Shown piece after piece: positions 26,015 to 33,805 of a stretch of DNA of 64,000 bases. The stretch's first letter is position 1, and every line of letters starts with the position of its first letter. Made by a program: the position numbers and the translations under genes. This DNA comes from Candidatus Formimonas warabiya (GTDB taxonomy: Bacteria; Bacillota; Dehalobacteriia; Dehalobacteriales; Dehalobacteriaceae). Below the pieces are notes generated by a model. The model searched no databases. It was not told the origin of the DNA and saw nothing but the letters and a program-made list of their open reading frames with translations. Location of the stretch: the NCBI RefSeq assembly GCF_002777255.1, contig NZ_CP017634.1, positions 4,290,903 to 4,354,902 on the forward strand. Direction: 5' to 3'.

Positions 26015-29000
26015 TTCATCACTACTCCTTTCACAGCGCGTTTACGGCGCTTGGGGTCCAGCCCGATTTCCAGACGCGACAGCAGCATGGTCAGGACATT
26101 CGCCACCAGGAAGTAGATGACCGCCGTGGCAATCAAGGGGAAGAAGGCCTCCAGGGTACGGCTGCGGATGATGTCGCTGACCTTGGTGAGATCCTGAATG
26201 GCGATATAGCCCACTACCGAGGTCATCTTGACCATGGAGATAAATTCGCCCTTGAAGACAGGCAGGAAATGCCGCGCCGCCTGGGGAAAGGTGATCTTCC
26301 AGAAGGTCTTGACCTTGGTGAAGCCCAGGGCGTGGGCTGCCTCAATCTGCCCTTTGTCCACCGCGTCGATGCCGGTACGCATCATCTCGGATACATAGAC
26401 GCCAAAGTTGACTGCAAAACCGAAAATTGCCACCAAAATGGCTGAAATGTCCAACTTGCCGAAAATGATGTAGTAGAGGATCATCAGCAGCACCACAATA
26501 GGCGTTCCCTGGATGAGCCTGATAAAAGCCGCTGCGGGAAGGCATGCGAAACGCTTTTTGCTGCGCCGGAGCATACAGATGCCGAAGCCCATCAGTGAGC
26601 CGAGGAGTCCCGAGCAGATGGAGATGAGCACCGTGACCTCCAGACCGTCCAGCACCAGCTTCCAGCGGTTTTCCGTGAGAAAGGTGCGGGTAAAGCTGGC
26701 CTTCAAGCTGTCCCCGAAGCTCTCTTTCGTCTGAGTGGAAGCGGAAACCGAGAATCCGGTGACCTTGCGCACGATGAAATACAGCCCGCCGTCATAGTAG
26801 GAATCGCTCATATCCACCGTCTTCTTACGCTCGTCGGTAATGGACATACAGCCCACGGCGGCATCCGCCTTGCCGCTTTGGAGCATGGGGATCAGACCGG
26901 AGAAGTCCACGCCGGTGAACTCCACCTTGCGGTCCAGTATCTCGCCGATGCGCAGCATCAGCTCCAGATCATAGCCCACCGATTCGCCGCCCGGGCCGAC
27001 ATACTCCATCGGCTCCGCGGTGATGTCGTGAGCCACCTGCAATGTCCCATTCGCGCCGGGATAGTCAAGCTGCGGCAGAATTTTGACGCTCTCGTCGGCG
27101 CCGCCCCACTTTTCCTTCATCGCCTCCAGCGTACCGCCGGCCTTTAACTGGGCGATGGCGTCGTTCACCTGGGCGGTCAGGGGGCTGTCCTTTTGCAGCG
27201 CAACGCCATAGTGATCCTCCACAATCCGCTCGGGCAGGATGGTGAGGGCCGGGTTTTGCGCCACGGCCAGCTTGGCCAACGGTTCGTCGGCCGGCATGGC
27301 CTCCACCTTGCCGTTCTCCAGTGCCGCGAGCATGTCGGTACGGTTGTTGAAATAGCTGTAGGTCACATTGGGAACCACACTGTCAATCAAAATATCCGAA
27401 ATGGTGCCGGTCTGGCAGGAAACCACCTTACCGGAGAGCTGGTTCAGGGCGGTGTACTGAGGCACACCTGTGTCCGTCACAGTTTCCTGTCGGGTCACCA
27501 GCACCTGGGGATTGGCGAAGTAGGGCGAGGTAAACAACAGCTTTTCCGCCCGTTCTGGTGTGCTATACATGCCAAGGGTCATGTCGGCCTTATTGCTGTC
27601 TATGGCAACGATGACCGCACCCAACTCCATGTCGAGATATTCGGCCTGATAGCCCAGCTCGTAGAGCACGCGGTCGATTAGCTCTATATCCAGCCCTGCG
27701 TATTGGCCGTTCAATAGGAACGTGGTCGGCTCCCGGGATGCAATGATGGCCACCTTGACCTTGGGCACGCCGGTCAACTTCGGCGTTTCCACAACGTCGT
27801 AATCGCTTCCGTCAGGCTTGATCCAATGGGAGATGATCTCGTCCATGGTGCCGTCGGCAAGGTACTTGTCCACCACAGCGCTGACCTTTTGGGCAAGCTC
27901 CGGTTGGTTTTTGCTGATCCCCAAGCAGACCTTTTCATCGGTCAGGGCATCGGAGGCGATCTCCAGGTTTTGGTTGCTGCGGATAAAACGCAGCGCGCTG
28001 GTGTAGTCCATCATGGCATAATCCAGCTTGCCCGCGTCCAGTGCCGCAGTGCTGTCCACGTAATTCTTAAAGCTCATCAGGTTGGCGTCGGGGTAGTGTT
28101 CCTCGGCATAGACCTCGTTGGTGGAGCCCTCCATCACACCGATGCGCGCGGATTCCACCGGTACACGCTGCGTATCGCTTTCGGACGTCTGTTTTTCCTC
28201 ATTTTCCGCCCCGCCGTTGTCCTGTACCAGCAGGGCTGTCTGGGTCTGATAGAGAGGTGTGGAGAAATCCATGGTCTCCCGGCGCTCGGGGGTGGCGTTG
28301 AGATTAGCCAGAATGCAGTCGATAGCCCCGGTCTCCGCCGCCGAGGGGAAGCCGTCATAGTCGTAGACCTTGATCTCAAGGTCCGCGTTCAGATATAGCG
28401 CTAAACGCGCCGCCAGCTCCAGGTCATAACCTGTCAGCTCGTTACCTTTGTAATAACTGAACGGTTGTACCAGACCCGAGGTACCCACCTTTAGCGTCAT
28501 AGTGGAATGCTCCGGCTTAGGAATGTCCGGCATGGTGTCGTCGGCGTTCACGACCCAGCGCTCAAACATATCGTCCAATGTGCCGTCGGCACGCAGTTTG
28601 GACAGACAGTTATTGATTTTCTGCTGCAAGTCGGGGATGCTGGACTTTCTGGAGATGCCGATGGCCACGTCATCGGTCGCCCCCACGTCGCCGGGGAGCA
28701 CTTTGACGCCGTCAAGGCCGTTTGCAATGGCAAAGCCGAGCAGATACCGGTCAAAGGCGAAAGCATCCACCTTGCCCTGCTGGACTGCCAAATAGGCGTC
28801 CGGCAGGCTGTTGTAATATTTCATCTTTGCTTTGGGCAGGGCACTTTCCACTGCGTTCACTGCCGTAGCGCCGGAGGGCACGCCGATGGTATAGGCTGCG
28901 TCATTCATTTGCGAGGACTCGGTAACGGCCGGTTTTGTCTTGGAATTACAGCCTGCCAGCAGGCTTATAAGGGTTAGCAGGGTCAGCGCAAGCGCGACTG

Positions 29001-29022
29001 CCCTCGAAAGTTTCTGTCTCAT
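26011..29022 (-). CDS. multi-domain solute-binding/permease fusion of polar amino acid ABC transporter
   Basis: About 1003 residues; the ATG at 29,022 follows GAAAGGTGA. A lipoprotein-like signal (LLAGC near residue 25) is followed by four SBP_bac_3-type segments: a short one with the C-terminal lobe pattern (to about residue 160), a full domain from about 170 (TLKVGTSGLVQPFSYYKGNE), a full domain from about 415 (PKVKVAIIASREPTTFLLNG), and a domain from about 655 to 755. The last about 215 residues are a HisM/GlnP-type permease with the coupling loop EAAHALGFTKVKTFWKITFP. Receptor and channel are thus one chain. Fusions with one or two binding domains are known; this many is unusual. The partner ATPase is the next gene. 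Confidence 0.85.
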   Translation of the reverse strand: MRQKLSRAVALALTLLTLISLLAGCNSKTKPAVTESSQMNDAAYTIGVPSGATAVNAVESALPKAKMKYYNSLPDAYLAVQQGKVDAFAFDRYLLGFAIANGLDGVKVLPGDVGATDDVAIGISRKSSIPDLQQKINNCLSKLRADGTLDDMFERWVVNADDTMPDIPKPEHSTMTLKVGTSGLVQPFSYYKGNELTGYDLELAARLALYLNADLEIKVYDYDGFPSAAETGAIDCILANLNATPERRETMDFSTPLYQTQTALLVQDNGGAENEEKQTSESDTQRVPVESARIGVMEGSTNEVYAEEHYPDANLMSFKNYVDSTAALDAGKLDYAMMDYTSALRFIRSNQNLEIASDALTDEKVCLGISKNQPELAQKVSAVVDKYLADGTMDEIISHWIKPDGSDYDVVETPKLTGVPKVKVAIIASREPTTFLLNGQYAGLDIELIDRVLYELGYQAEYLDMELGAVIVAIDSNKADMTLGMYSTPERAEKLLFTSPYFANPQVLVTRQETVTDTGVPQYTALNQLSGKVVSCQTGTISDILIDSVVPNVTYSYFNNRTDMLAALENGKVEAMPADEPLAKLAVAQNPALTILPERIVEDHYGVALQKDSPLTAQVNDAIAQLKAGGTLEAMKEKWGGADESVKILPQLDYPGANGTLQVAHDITAEPMEYVGPGGESVGYDLELMLRIGEILDRKVEFTGVDFSGLIPMLQSGKADAAVGCMSITDERKKTVDMSDSYYDGGLYFIVRKVTGFSVSASTQTKESFGDSLKASFTRTFLTENRWKLVLDGLEVTVLISICSGLLGSLMGFGICMLRRSKKRFACLPAAAFIRLIQGTPIVVLLMILYYIIFGKLDISAILVAIFGFAVNFGVYVSEMMRTGIDAVDKGQIEAAHALGFTKVKTFWKITFPQAARHFLPVFKGEFISMVKMTSVVGYIAIQDLTKVSDIIRSRTLEAFFPLIATAVIYFLVANVLTMLLSRLEIGLDPKRRKRAVKGVVMK

Positions 29023-29067
29023 GGGGATCACCTTTCTTTGCATTGGATTTTGGTGCGCTCTGGCTGC

Positions 29068-29529
29068 CTACTGACGCGCGTTGCCGCTGTAAAAAATAAT
29101 GTCGGCGTCCGTCTTTTCAAGCACCAGCGCACTTTGATGAAAGGTTCCCAGCACCTCGTCCATGACAGCCTTTATCTGATCATCCGTCGCATTATAGAAG
29201 CAGTAAACCAGCGTGTCCTCCCGCACCTGCGTGCCCGTAGCGTCGAACCAATTTCCGTTGGCGCGGAAAACGGTGAAGCCCTCTACATGCTTTTCACAGA
29301 TGGTGTCCACCTGCGCTTTCATTTCTTCTGTGGGAACCGGCTGGGTGTGGGTAGCCGGGTCATTGGTTCCAACGTACAGCATGTACTTGCTCGCCTGCTG
29401 CATGGGCTGCCCTGAGAAAGACGCCGCGTGGGTATGATCATAGATGAGCCAGCCCGCCAGCACTGCAAAGAGAAGCAGGCTGAGCGCCACCAGCGCCGCA
29501 AGCAGTCTGTTTATGTGTTTCTTTTCCAT
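29068..29529 (-). CDS. membrane-anchored DUF3574-like protein
   Basis: 153 residues. A single N-terminal hydrophobic segment (about residues 8-27) should anchor it or serve as a signal; the rest is outside the cell. The segment YMLYVGTNDPATH and the later GFTVFRANGNWFDATGTQV resemble DUF3574 proteins, small periplasmic or exported proteins of unknown role. The ATG at 29,529 follows AGGAGGC; a longer frame upstream overlaps the gntP remnant and lacks a ribosome site. It sits immediately before the multi-domain transporter gene, 45 bases upstream, and is probably cotranscribed with it. Confidence 0.65.
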   Translation of the reverse strand: MEKKHINRLLAALVALSLLLFAVLAGWLIYDHTHAASFSGQPMQQASKYMLYVGTNDPATHTQPVPTEEMKAQVDTICEKHVEGFTVFRANGNWFDATGTQVREDTLVYCFYNATDDQIKAVMDEVLGTFHQSALVLEKTDADIIFYSGNARQ

Positions 29530-29552
29530 ATTGCCTCCTGTTTTATGTTCAA

Positions 29553-29753
29553 TCAAAGTAATACTGCTGAGAGAATCAGAACCCCGGCCAGCACGGACAG
29601 ACCGCAAAAAAGGGTGGCCACTGTGTAGGTGCGGTAGCCGGTTTTCACATCCAGCCCGCCGAAGCCGGTGACTACCCAGAAAAAGCTATCATTGGCGTGA
29701 GAGACCACCATGGCCCCGCCGCCGATGGCGACGGTCGAAAACGCCGCGCTCAT
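29553..29753 (-). pseudogene. 3' remnant of a GntP-family gluconate permease gene
   Basis: 66 codons that read like the last part of a GntP-type permease: GGGAMVVSHANDSFFWVV, then a hydrophobic segment. Intact members have over 430 residues. The remnant's ATG overlaps the stop of a truncated lipoprotein gene (CATGA), so the joint looks like a deletion that fused two unrelated genes. Confidence 0.7.
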
Positions 29754-29863
29754 GGGCGGGCGCTGCCTTCCGGTTTGCTCCCTGCCGTGCTGTCGCTGCA
29801 GGCGGAGAGGGCTGCGCAGAGGGCTAGCGCGGCCAGAGTGACCGCCAAAAATTTTTTCAGCAT
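29750..29863 (-). pseudogene. 5' remnant of a lipoprotein gene (probably solute-binding protein)
   Basis: 37 codons with a good ribosome site (GAGGAG before the ATG). They encode a lipoprotein signal (MLKKFLAVTLAALA, lipobox LSAC) and a Ser/Gly/Pro-rich linker, then stop. The length and position suggest the start of a solute-binding protein whose body has been deleted. It may still be translated as a short exported peptide. Confidence 0.6.
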
Positions 29864-29881
29864 GATGCTGTCTCCTCTCTT

Positions 29882-30985
29882 TTATAGCTTAATGATAATT
29901 TGATTGATGCCGTCACGGTAGGCGCAGGAAATTTCCCTCGCCACATTCCTTAGAATGGTCACCCCCAGATGCGCTTCGTCATCCTCGGGAACCGAGAATG
30001 GGTCATACTCGCTGCCGGCGCAGGTCAGCTCCAGCAGAATGGATTTGTCCGCCTCGCTGTAACTGATATTCACTTCCAGCTTCACCGCCGCGTCCTCGGC
30101 GACTGCACCGGAAAGCATTTCGTAAATCAGCTCCTCCGCGCAAAGCTGGAGCCGGTGGGCGAATTTGTCCCCGATGCCGTACTTCTCCGCAAAGCGCTGA
30201 ATCCCGCCCTGAAGCTGCATCAGGTCGAAATCACGTTGGTCGATTTTCTGGGAGAAGTATTTCAGTTTTTGGATAAACGCCTTGGTTTTCGGCCTTTGCG
30301 GGTGGTCGAAAATTTCTTCCGGCGTGCCTTGCTCGTAAATGCCGCGCTCGTCAAGATAGAGGATTCGCGTACCCACCTCTCTGGCAAAGGCCATCTCGTG
30401 GGTCACGATAAGCATGGTCATGCCGCGCTTGGCAAGCATTCGCATAGTCGCCAGCACTTCGCCCACCATGGTAGGGTCCAGCGCGCTGGTCGGCTCGTCA
30501 AAGAGCATAATCTTCGGCTCCATGGCAAGACACCGGGCAATGGCAATACGCTGCTTCTGCCCGCCGGAGAGGACCCCCGGCATGGTGTGTTTCCGGCTCT
30601 CCAGACTCACCATTTTCAGCAGCTCTACGGCTTTTTGCTCAGCATCATCCCGGGACACGCCCCGCAGACGGATTGGAGCCAGCGTCAGGTTGTCCAACAC
30701 ATCCATGTGCTCGAAGAGATGAAACCCCTGATAGACCATGCCCATTTTCTGTCGGATGCGGTTGACATTCGCGCCCTTAGCGGTGATTTCATCGCCGTTA
30801 ATGAAGATGTGCCCGGCATCCGGCGTTTCGAGCAAATCCAATGAGCGCAGAAATACGCTCTTGCCGCAGCCGGAGCCGCCGATGATGACAATGCGCTCTC
30901 CCTCCTCCACCGTGAGGGAGACGTCCCGCAGCACTTCTAAAGAGCCAAATGACTTGGAAAGATGTTCAACTCTGATCATGCTCAT
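29882..30985 (-). CDS. polar amino acid ABC transporter ATPase with extra RsbW/GHKL-like C-terminal domain (second copy)
   Basis: 367 residues. The first about 247 form a standard amino-acid importer ATPase: Walker A GGSGCGKSV, signature LSGGQKQR, Walker B IMLFDEPTSALD, switch VTHEMAFA. Note that the usual final Ser/Thr of Walker A is followed by Val. The C-terminal about 120 residues carry LQLCAEELIYEMLSG, then TCAGSEYDPFSV and HLGVTILRNVAREISCAY, a closer match to anti-sigma/GHKL ATPases than the copy at 24,935. Conserved nucleotide-binding Asn and Gly residues are only partly present, so it may be a protein-binding module. It overlaps the permease gene by ATGA. Confidence 0.85.
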   Translation of the reverse strand: MSMIRVEHLSKSFGSLEVLRDVSLTVEEGERIVIIGGSGCGKSVFLRSLDLLETPDAGHIFINGDEITAKGANVNRIRQKMGMVYQGFHLFEHMDVLDNLTLAPIRLRGVSRDDAEQKAVELLKMVSLESRKHTMPGVLSGGQKQRIAIARCLAMEPKIMLFDEPTSALDPTMVGEVLATMRMLAKRGMTMLIVTHEMAFAREVGTRILYLDERGIYEQGTPEEIFDHPQRPKTKAFIQKLKYFSQKIDQRDFDLMQLQGGIQRFAEKYGIGDKFAHRLQLCAEELIYEMLSGAVAEDAAVKLEVNISYSEADKSILLELTCAGSEYDPFSVPEDDEAHLGVTILRNVAREISCAYRDGINQIIIKL

Positions 30986-31680
30986 TGTGCCCGCCTCCTA
31001 TCTGCTCTTTTGCTCGAAATGGTTTCTGCCAGAGTAAAGGCTCCGTAACACAGATAGGCAAGTGCCAGATATAGCAGCATTCCTACCAAAATCATGAACA
31101 GCGGCTGCATGGTGCGGCTGCCGATGTTGTTGATGACGCGGGTCAGATCTGTAATGGTTACATAGCCAACCACGCTGGTCCACTGAATCAAATTCACCAA
31201 TGTGGACTGATAGGTAGGCTGTGCAATCTTCGCAGCCTGAGGCAGGGAAATGAGCCGAAATGCCTGCCAGCCGGAAAAGCCCAGCGTCCGCGCCGCCTCG
31301 GCCTGCATCTTGTCGGTGGCGGTCAGCGCGGCCCGGAAGCATTCCGCCGCATGGGCGGAGACATTTAGTGAAAAGGCCGCCACCGCAATGAGGGGTGCGG
31401 ACAGGTCGCTGCGGGCAAAAACGACGTAGTACATCAGCATCAGCAGTAACAGCACCGGGCTGCCGCGCAGAACCGCGATATACACCGCCGCCGCACCCCG
31501 TATCAGACGGTTTTTGCACATTCTTGCGGCGCAGACCAGCGCACCCAGTGCCGTGCCGATTAGAACGGACAGCAGCGAAATCTCCACGGTCACCCAAAGA
31601 CCTTTCAAAATAGTGAGACAGGAGCCGCCGTCGATAAGGGTTTTGTAAAAAATGTCACGAAAGGACATGGAATCACCCAC
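30982..31680 (-). CDS. polar amino acid ABC transporter permease
   Basis: 232-residue HisM/GlnP-type inner-membrane permease with about five helices and the coupling loop EAARTLGFSGWQAFRLISLP. The line VVGYVTITDLTRVINNIGSRT is also typical. It lies between the binding protein (17 bases upstream) and the ATPase (overlapping), forming a compact three-gene importer with a separate receptor, unlike the fused transporter at 26,011. Single permease genes of this class work as homodimers. Confidence 0.9.
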   Translation of the reverse strand: MGDSMSFRDIFYKTLIDGGSCLTILKGLWVTVEISLLSVLIGTALGALVCAARMCKNRLIRGAAAVYIAVLRGSPVLLLLMLMYYVVFARSDLSAPLIAVAAFSLNVSAHAAECFRAALTATDKMQAEAARTLGFSGWQAFRLISLPQAAKIAQPTYQSTLVNLIQWTSVVGYVTITDLTRVINNIGSRTMQPLFMILVGMLLYLALAYLCYGAFTLAETISSKRADRRRAQ

Positions 31681-31697
31681 TTTCTAAACACAACTTT

Positions 31698-32579
31698 TTA
31701 TGCGCCGCCCGTTTTCAGCAGTCCGAAGCGGGTCAGAATGTCCTCATACGGGTAGTCCTTGGTGACGGCGGCACCGTAGGATTTGTGGTAGGGCTGGGTG
31801 ATGCACACGCCGTCGGCGTCTGCATCCTCGGCCGAGTCGTCCACCATCATCCAGAACACCACGTCAATTTTTTTGCTGACCAGCGCCGTCAGGCGGGCGT
31901 CCACCTCTACCGTAGTCAGTTCAATGTTCATGCCAAGCCGCTCTCCCAGAGCGTTTGCAAAGGCTACATTGAACCCGGCCGGGGTACCGCCGGCGGAAAC
32001 ATAGTCAAACGGCGGCAGGCTGCCCGTCAGGCCGATGCGGATCGTTGGCGCACCCTCCGTTTTTGCCGGAGCCGCTGCTTCCTCCGGCAGTCCCTGCACG
32101 GAATAAATGTACCGATCTTCCAGAGCGGAAAGTGTGCCGTCCTCACGCAGTGCAGAAACTGCGCCGGCGAGCTGCTCCGCCAGCGCCGAATCCTCTTCCC
32201 GCGCCGCCATTGCGTAGGAATATACGACGCTGGCATCTACCGCCACCGTCAAATCCGGGTTTTCGCTCTGCATATATTTGGCGGTGTCATAGGGCAGATA
32301 GGCCCAGTCAATTTTTCCGCCGTTCAGCGCAAGCTGCAGCTCGGAGAGAGAATTATAGCTCTGGCGGTTGTACTCCCCGAAGGAGAGGGACGGATAGGGG
32401 GGCTCGGCGCAGAAGGACATCCGCTGCTCTTTTTCAAAATCCAGCATGGTAAGATATCCCTGCGTGGGAATGGCCTGCTCTTCCTCCTGCACGGCGGATT
32501 CCGTACCGCCGCAGCCGGCAAGCGTCAGCGGCATGATTGCCGCCAGCAATAGCGCAACAAGCTTTCCTGTAATTTTCAT
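31698..32579 (-). CDS. solute-binding lipoprotein of polar amino acid ABC transporter
   Basis: 293 residues from the ATG at 32,579, which follows AAAGGAGC. A lipoprotein signal ends in LTLAGCGG. The body looks like a short SBP_bac_3 arrangement: a first part about 160 residues long with the typical DLTVAVD and later SALEDRYIYSV, then a second start PTIRIGLTGSLPPFDYVSAG with the GFNVAFANALGERLGM pattern. It therefore carries a truncated first binding lobe and a more complete second one, echoing the repeated domains of the protein at 26,011. The substrate is not evident. Confidence 0.8.
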   Translation of the reverse strand: MKITGKLVALLLAAIMPLTLAGCGGTESAVQEEEQAIPTQGYLTMLDFEKEQRMSFCAEPPYPSLSFGEYNRQSYNSLSELQLALNGGKIDWAYLPYDTAKYMQSENPDLTVAVDASVVYSYAMAAREEDSALAEQLAGAVSALREDGTLSALEDRYIYSVQGLPEEAAAPAKTEGAPTIRIGLTGSLPPFDYVSAGGTPAGFNVAFANALGERLGMNIELTTVEVDARLTALVSKKIDVVFWMMVDDSAEDADADGVCITQPYHKSYGAAVTKDYPYEDILTRFGLLKTGGA

Positions 32580-32640
32580 AATACTTGCTCCTTTTATCGT
32601 GTATTTTCGTTTGTCATCATGTCCTTCGTTTTCTTTCACA

Positions 32641-33513
32641 TCAGTTCTGGGCTTCCAGAACATACAGTGTCATATCCTGCTCCGTGAGGACGGATTCTTC
32701 GGAAAGGGGTGTTTTGCCAGCTGCGTCCAAATATAGGGCAAAACCCTCGTCACAATCCCAGGAGAATGTTTCTCCTTTAGGGATTCGAGCAGTTCGCCTG
32801 CTGCCATCGGGCATTTGGACGGCCACAGTGTACTTTTCTGCGTCCAGATAGCTCTGCACTGCGTCAGTGTACTGCACCTCCCGGTCATAAAGCATCACGC
32901 CGGAGGCGATTTGGGACTCCGAGCCATCGGGACGGCGGAGGCTAAAATCAATGGACAGCACGCGGAAATCATCGGCGGCAAAGACAGTCGTTGTAACCAT
33001 CTTGTCCTCGGTAGTGGCCGGCCAGGTCTCTGAGAGCTGATCGGCAAAGTCCTGATCAATGTCCGCCTGGGTTTTGCACACCAGATTACCGCTGGCATCG
33101 GTGACCTGGGAGATAAATGCGCTGTCAGACACCATAAACAGATAGTCGCTGACCTTGGCATCTTTTGTGGCGGAGAGATGATAGGCGGATTCACCCTTCT
33201 CCCGAGAGAAGGTAAAGCAATCCGTTCGATAGCCGGTATAGCCGGAGTCGTCTTCCGTGGCGCAGTAATTCCCGTTTTCGTCCTTAAAATAGGTCATATG
33301 CATGGTGTTTCCGCCGATGTAGTCCAGCTGGGCGTAGGTGATGGTCTTGTAGTTTTCCAGCAAGTGAGCCGCCGTATTGACCTCGGATGCCTTGTCCATG
33401 GTCAGTGCAGGGGCGGCCGAGAGATTGGGCGCAGACGTATTCTGACACCCAGAGAGCAGGCCCAGCGTTATCGCAAGCGTCAAAGCCAGAGTTGGGAATC
33501 CTTTTTGTTTCAT
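32641..33513 (-). CDS. lipoprotein of unknown function
   Basis: 290 residues from the ATG at 33,513 after AGGAGGC. Residues 1-21 form a lipoprotein signal ending in LLSGCQ. The rest is soluble and rich in Asp, Thr and Tyr, with alternating pattern suggesting beta structure, e.g. YAQLDYIGGNTMHMTYFKD and the closing TLYVLEAQ. I recognise no family. It lies upstream of the binding-protein gene by 61 bases on the same strand, so it may be an accessory of the importer or a surface protein. Confidence 0.65.
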   Translation of the reverse strand: MKQKGFPTLALTLAITLGLLSGCQNTSAPNLSAAPALTMDKASEVNTAAHLLENYKTITYAQLDYIGGNTMHMTYFKDENGNYCATEDDSGYTGYRTDCFTFSREKGESAYHLSATKDAKVSDYLFMVSDSAFISQVTDASGNLVCKTQADIDQDFADQLSETWPATTEDKMVTTTVFAADDFRVLSIDFSLRRPDGSESQIASGVMLYDREVQYTDAVQSYLDAEKYTVAVQMPDGSRRTARIPKGETFSWDCDEGFALYLDAAGKTPLSEESVLTEQDMTLYVLEAQN

Positions 33514-33547
33514 AGTGCCTCCTGTACTTTCGTGGGATTGCTCCCTT

Positions 33548-33640
33548 TTATTTCGCTCCTTCAAATGCCGTGATCGGCCGGTCAAACCGTGCGGTGAACG
33601 CGCCGATGTAATCGCCGTTTTCAATGTCCGCCCCGGTCAT
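33548..33640 (-). pseudogene. 30-codon coding remnant
   Basis: A short open frame starting at the ATGA junction with the STAS remnant and ending in TAA. The text GADIENGDYIGAFTARFD looks like real protein but is too short to place. It is probably the 3' end of a gene whose front was lost in the same deletion that cut the STAS gene. Confidence 0.35.
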
Positions 33641-33756
33641 GCCCGCAGCATACTGGTGAACAGACCATCCTCCAGATGGGGCGCTGTAGTGGTGTCCAGG
33701 CGGCCGGCCAGCGCCACGGTCAGTTCGGTCGCATTCAAAGTCTTATTGATCGTCGT
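33637..33756 (-). pseudogene. remnant of STAS-domain anti-sigma factor antagonist gene
   Basis: The frame encodes TINKTLNATELTVALAGRLD and then TTTAPHLED, a clear match to the beginning of STAS anti-anti-sigma proteins, and stops after about 39 codons instead of about 100. A GGAGG lies 8 bases before an ACG codon where ATG would be expected, so the start also seems lost. Its presence beside two ATPases with RsbW-like tails is noteworthy because STAS and RsbW domains are known binding partners. Confidence 0.6.
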
Positions 33757-33805
33757 TTTCTTTTCCTCCAGATTAGATTGTTATTGATTTCTCCTTAGCT
33801 GCAAT

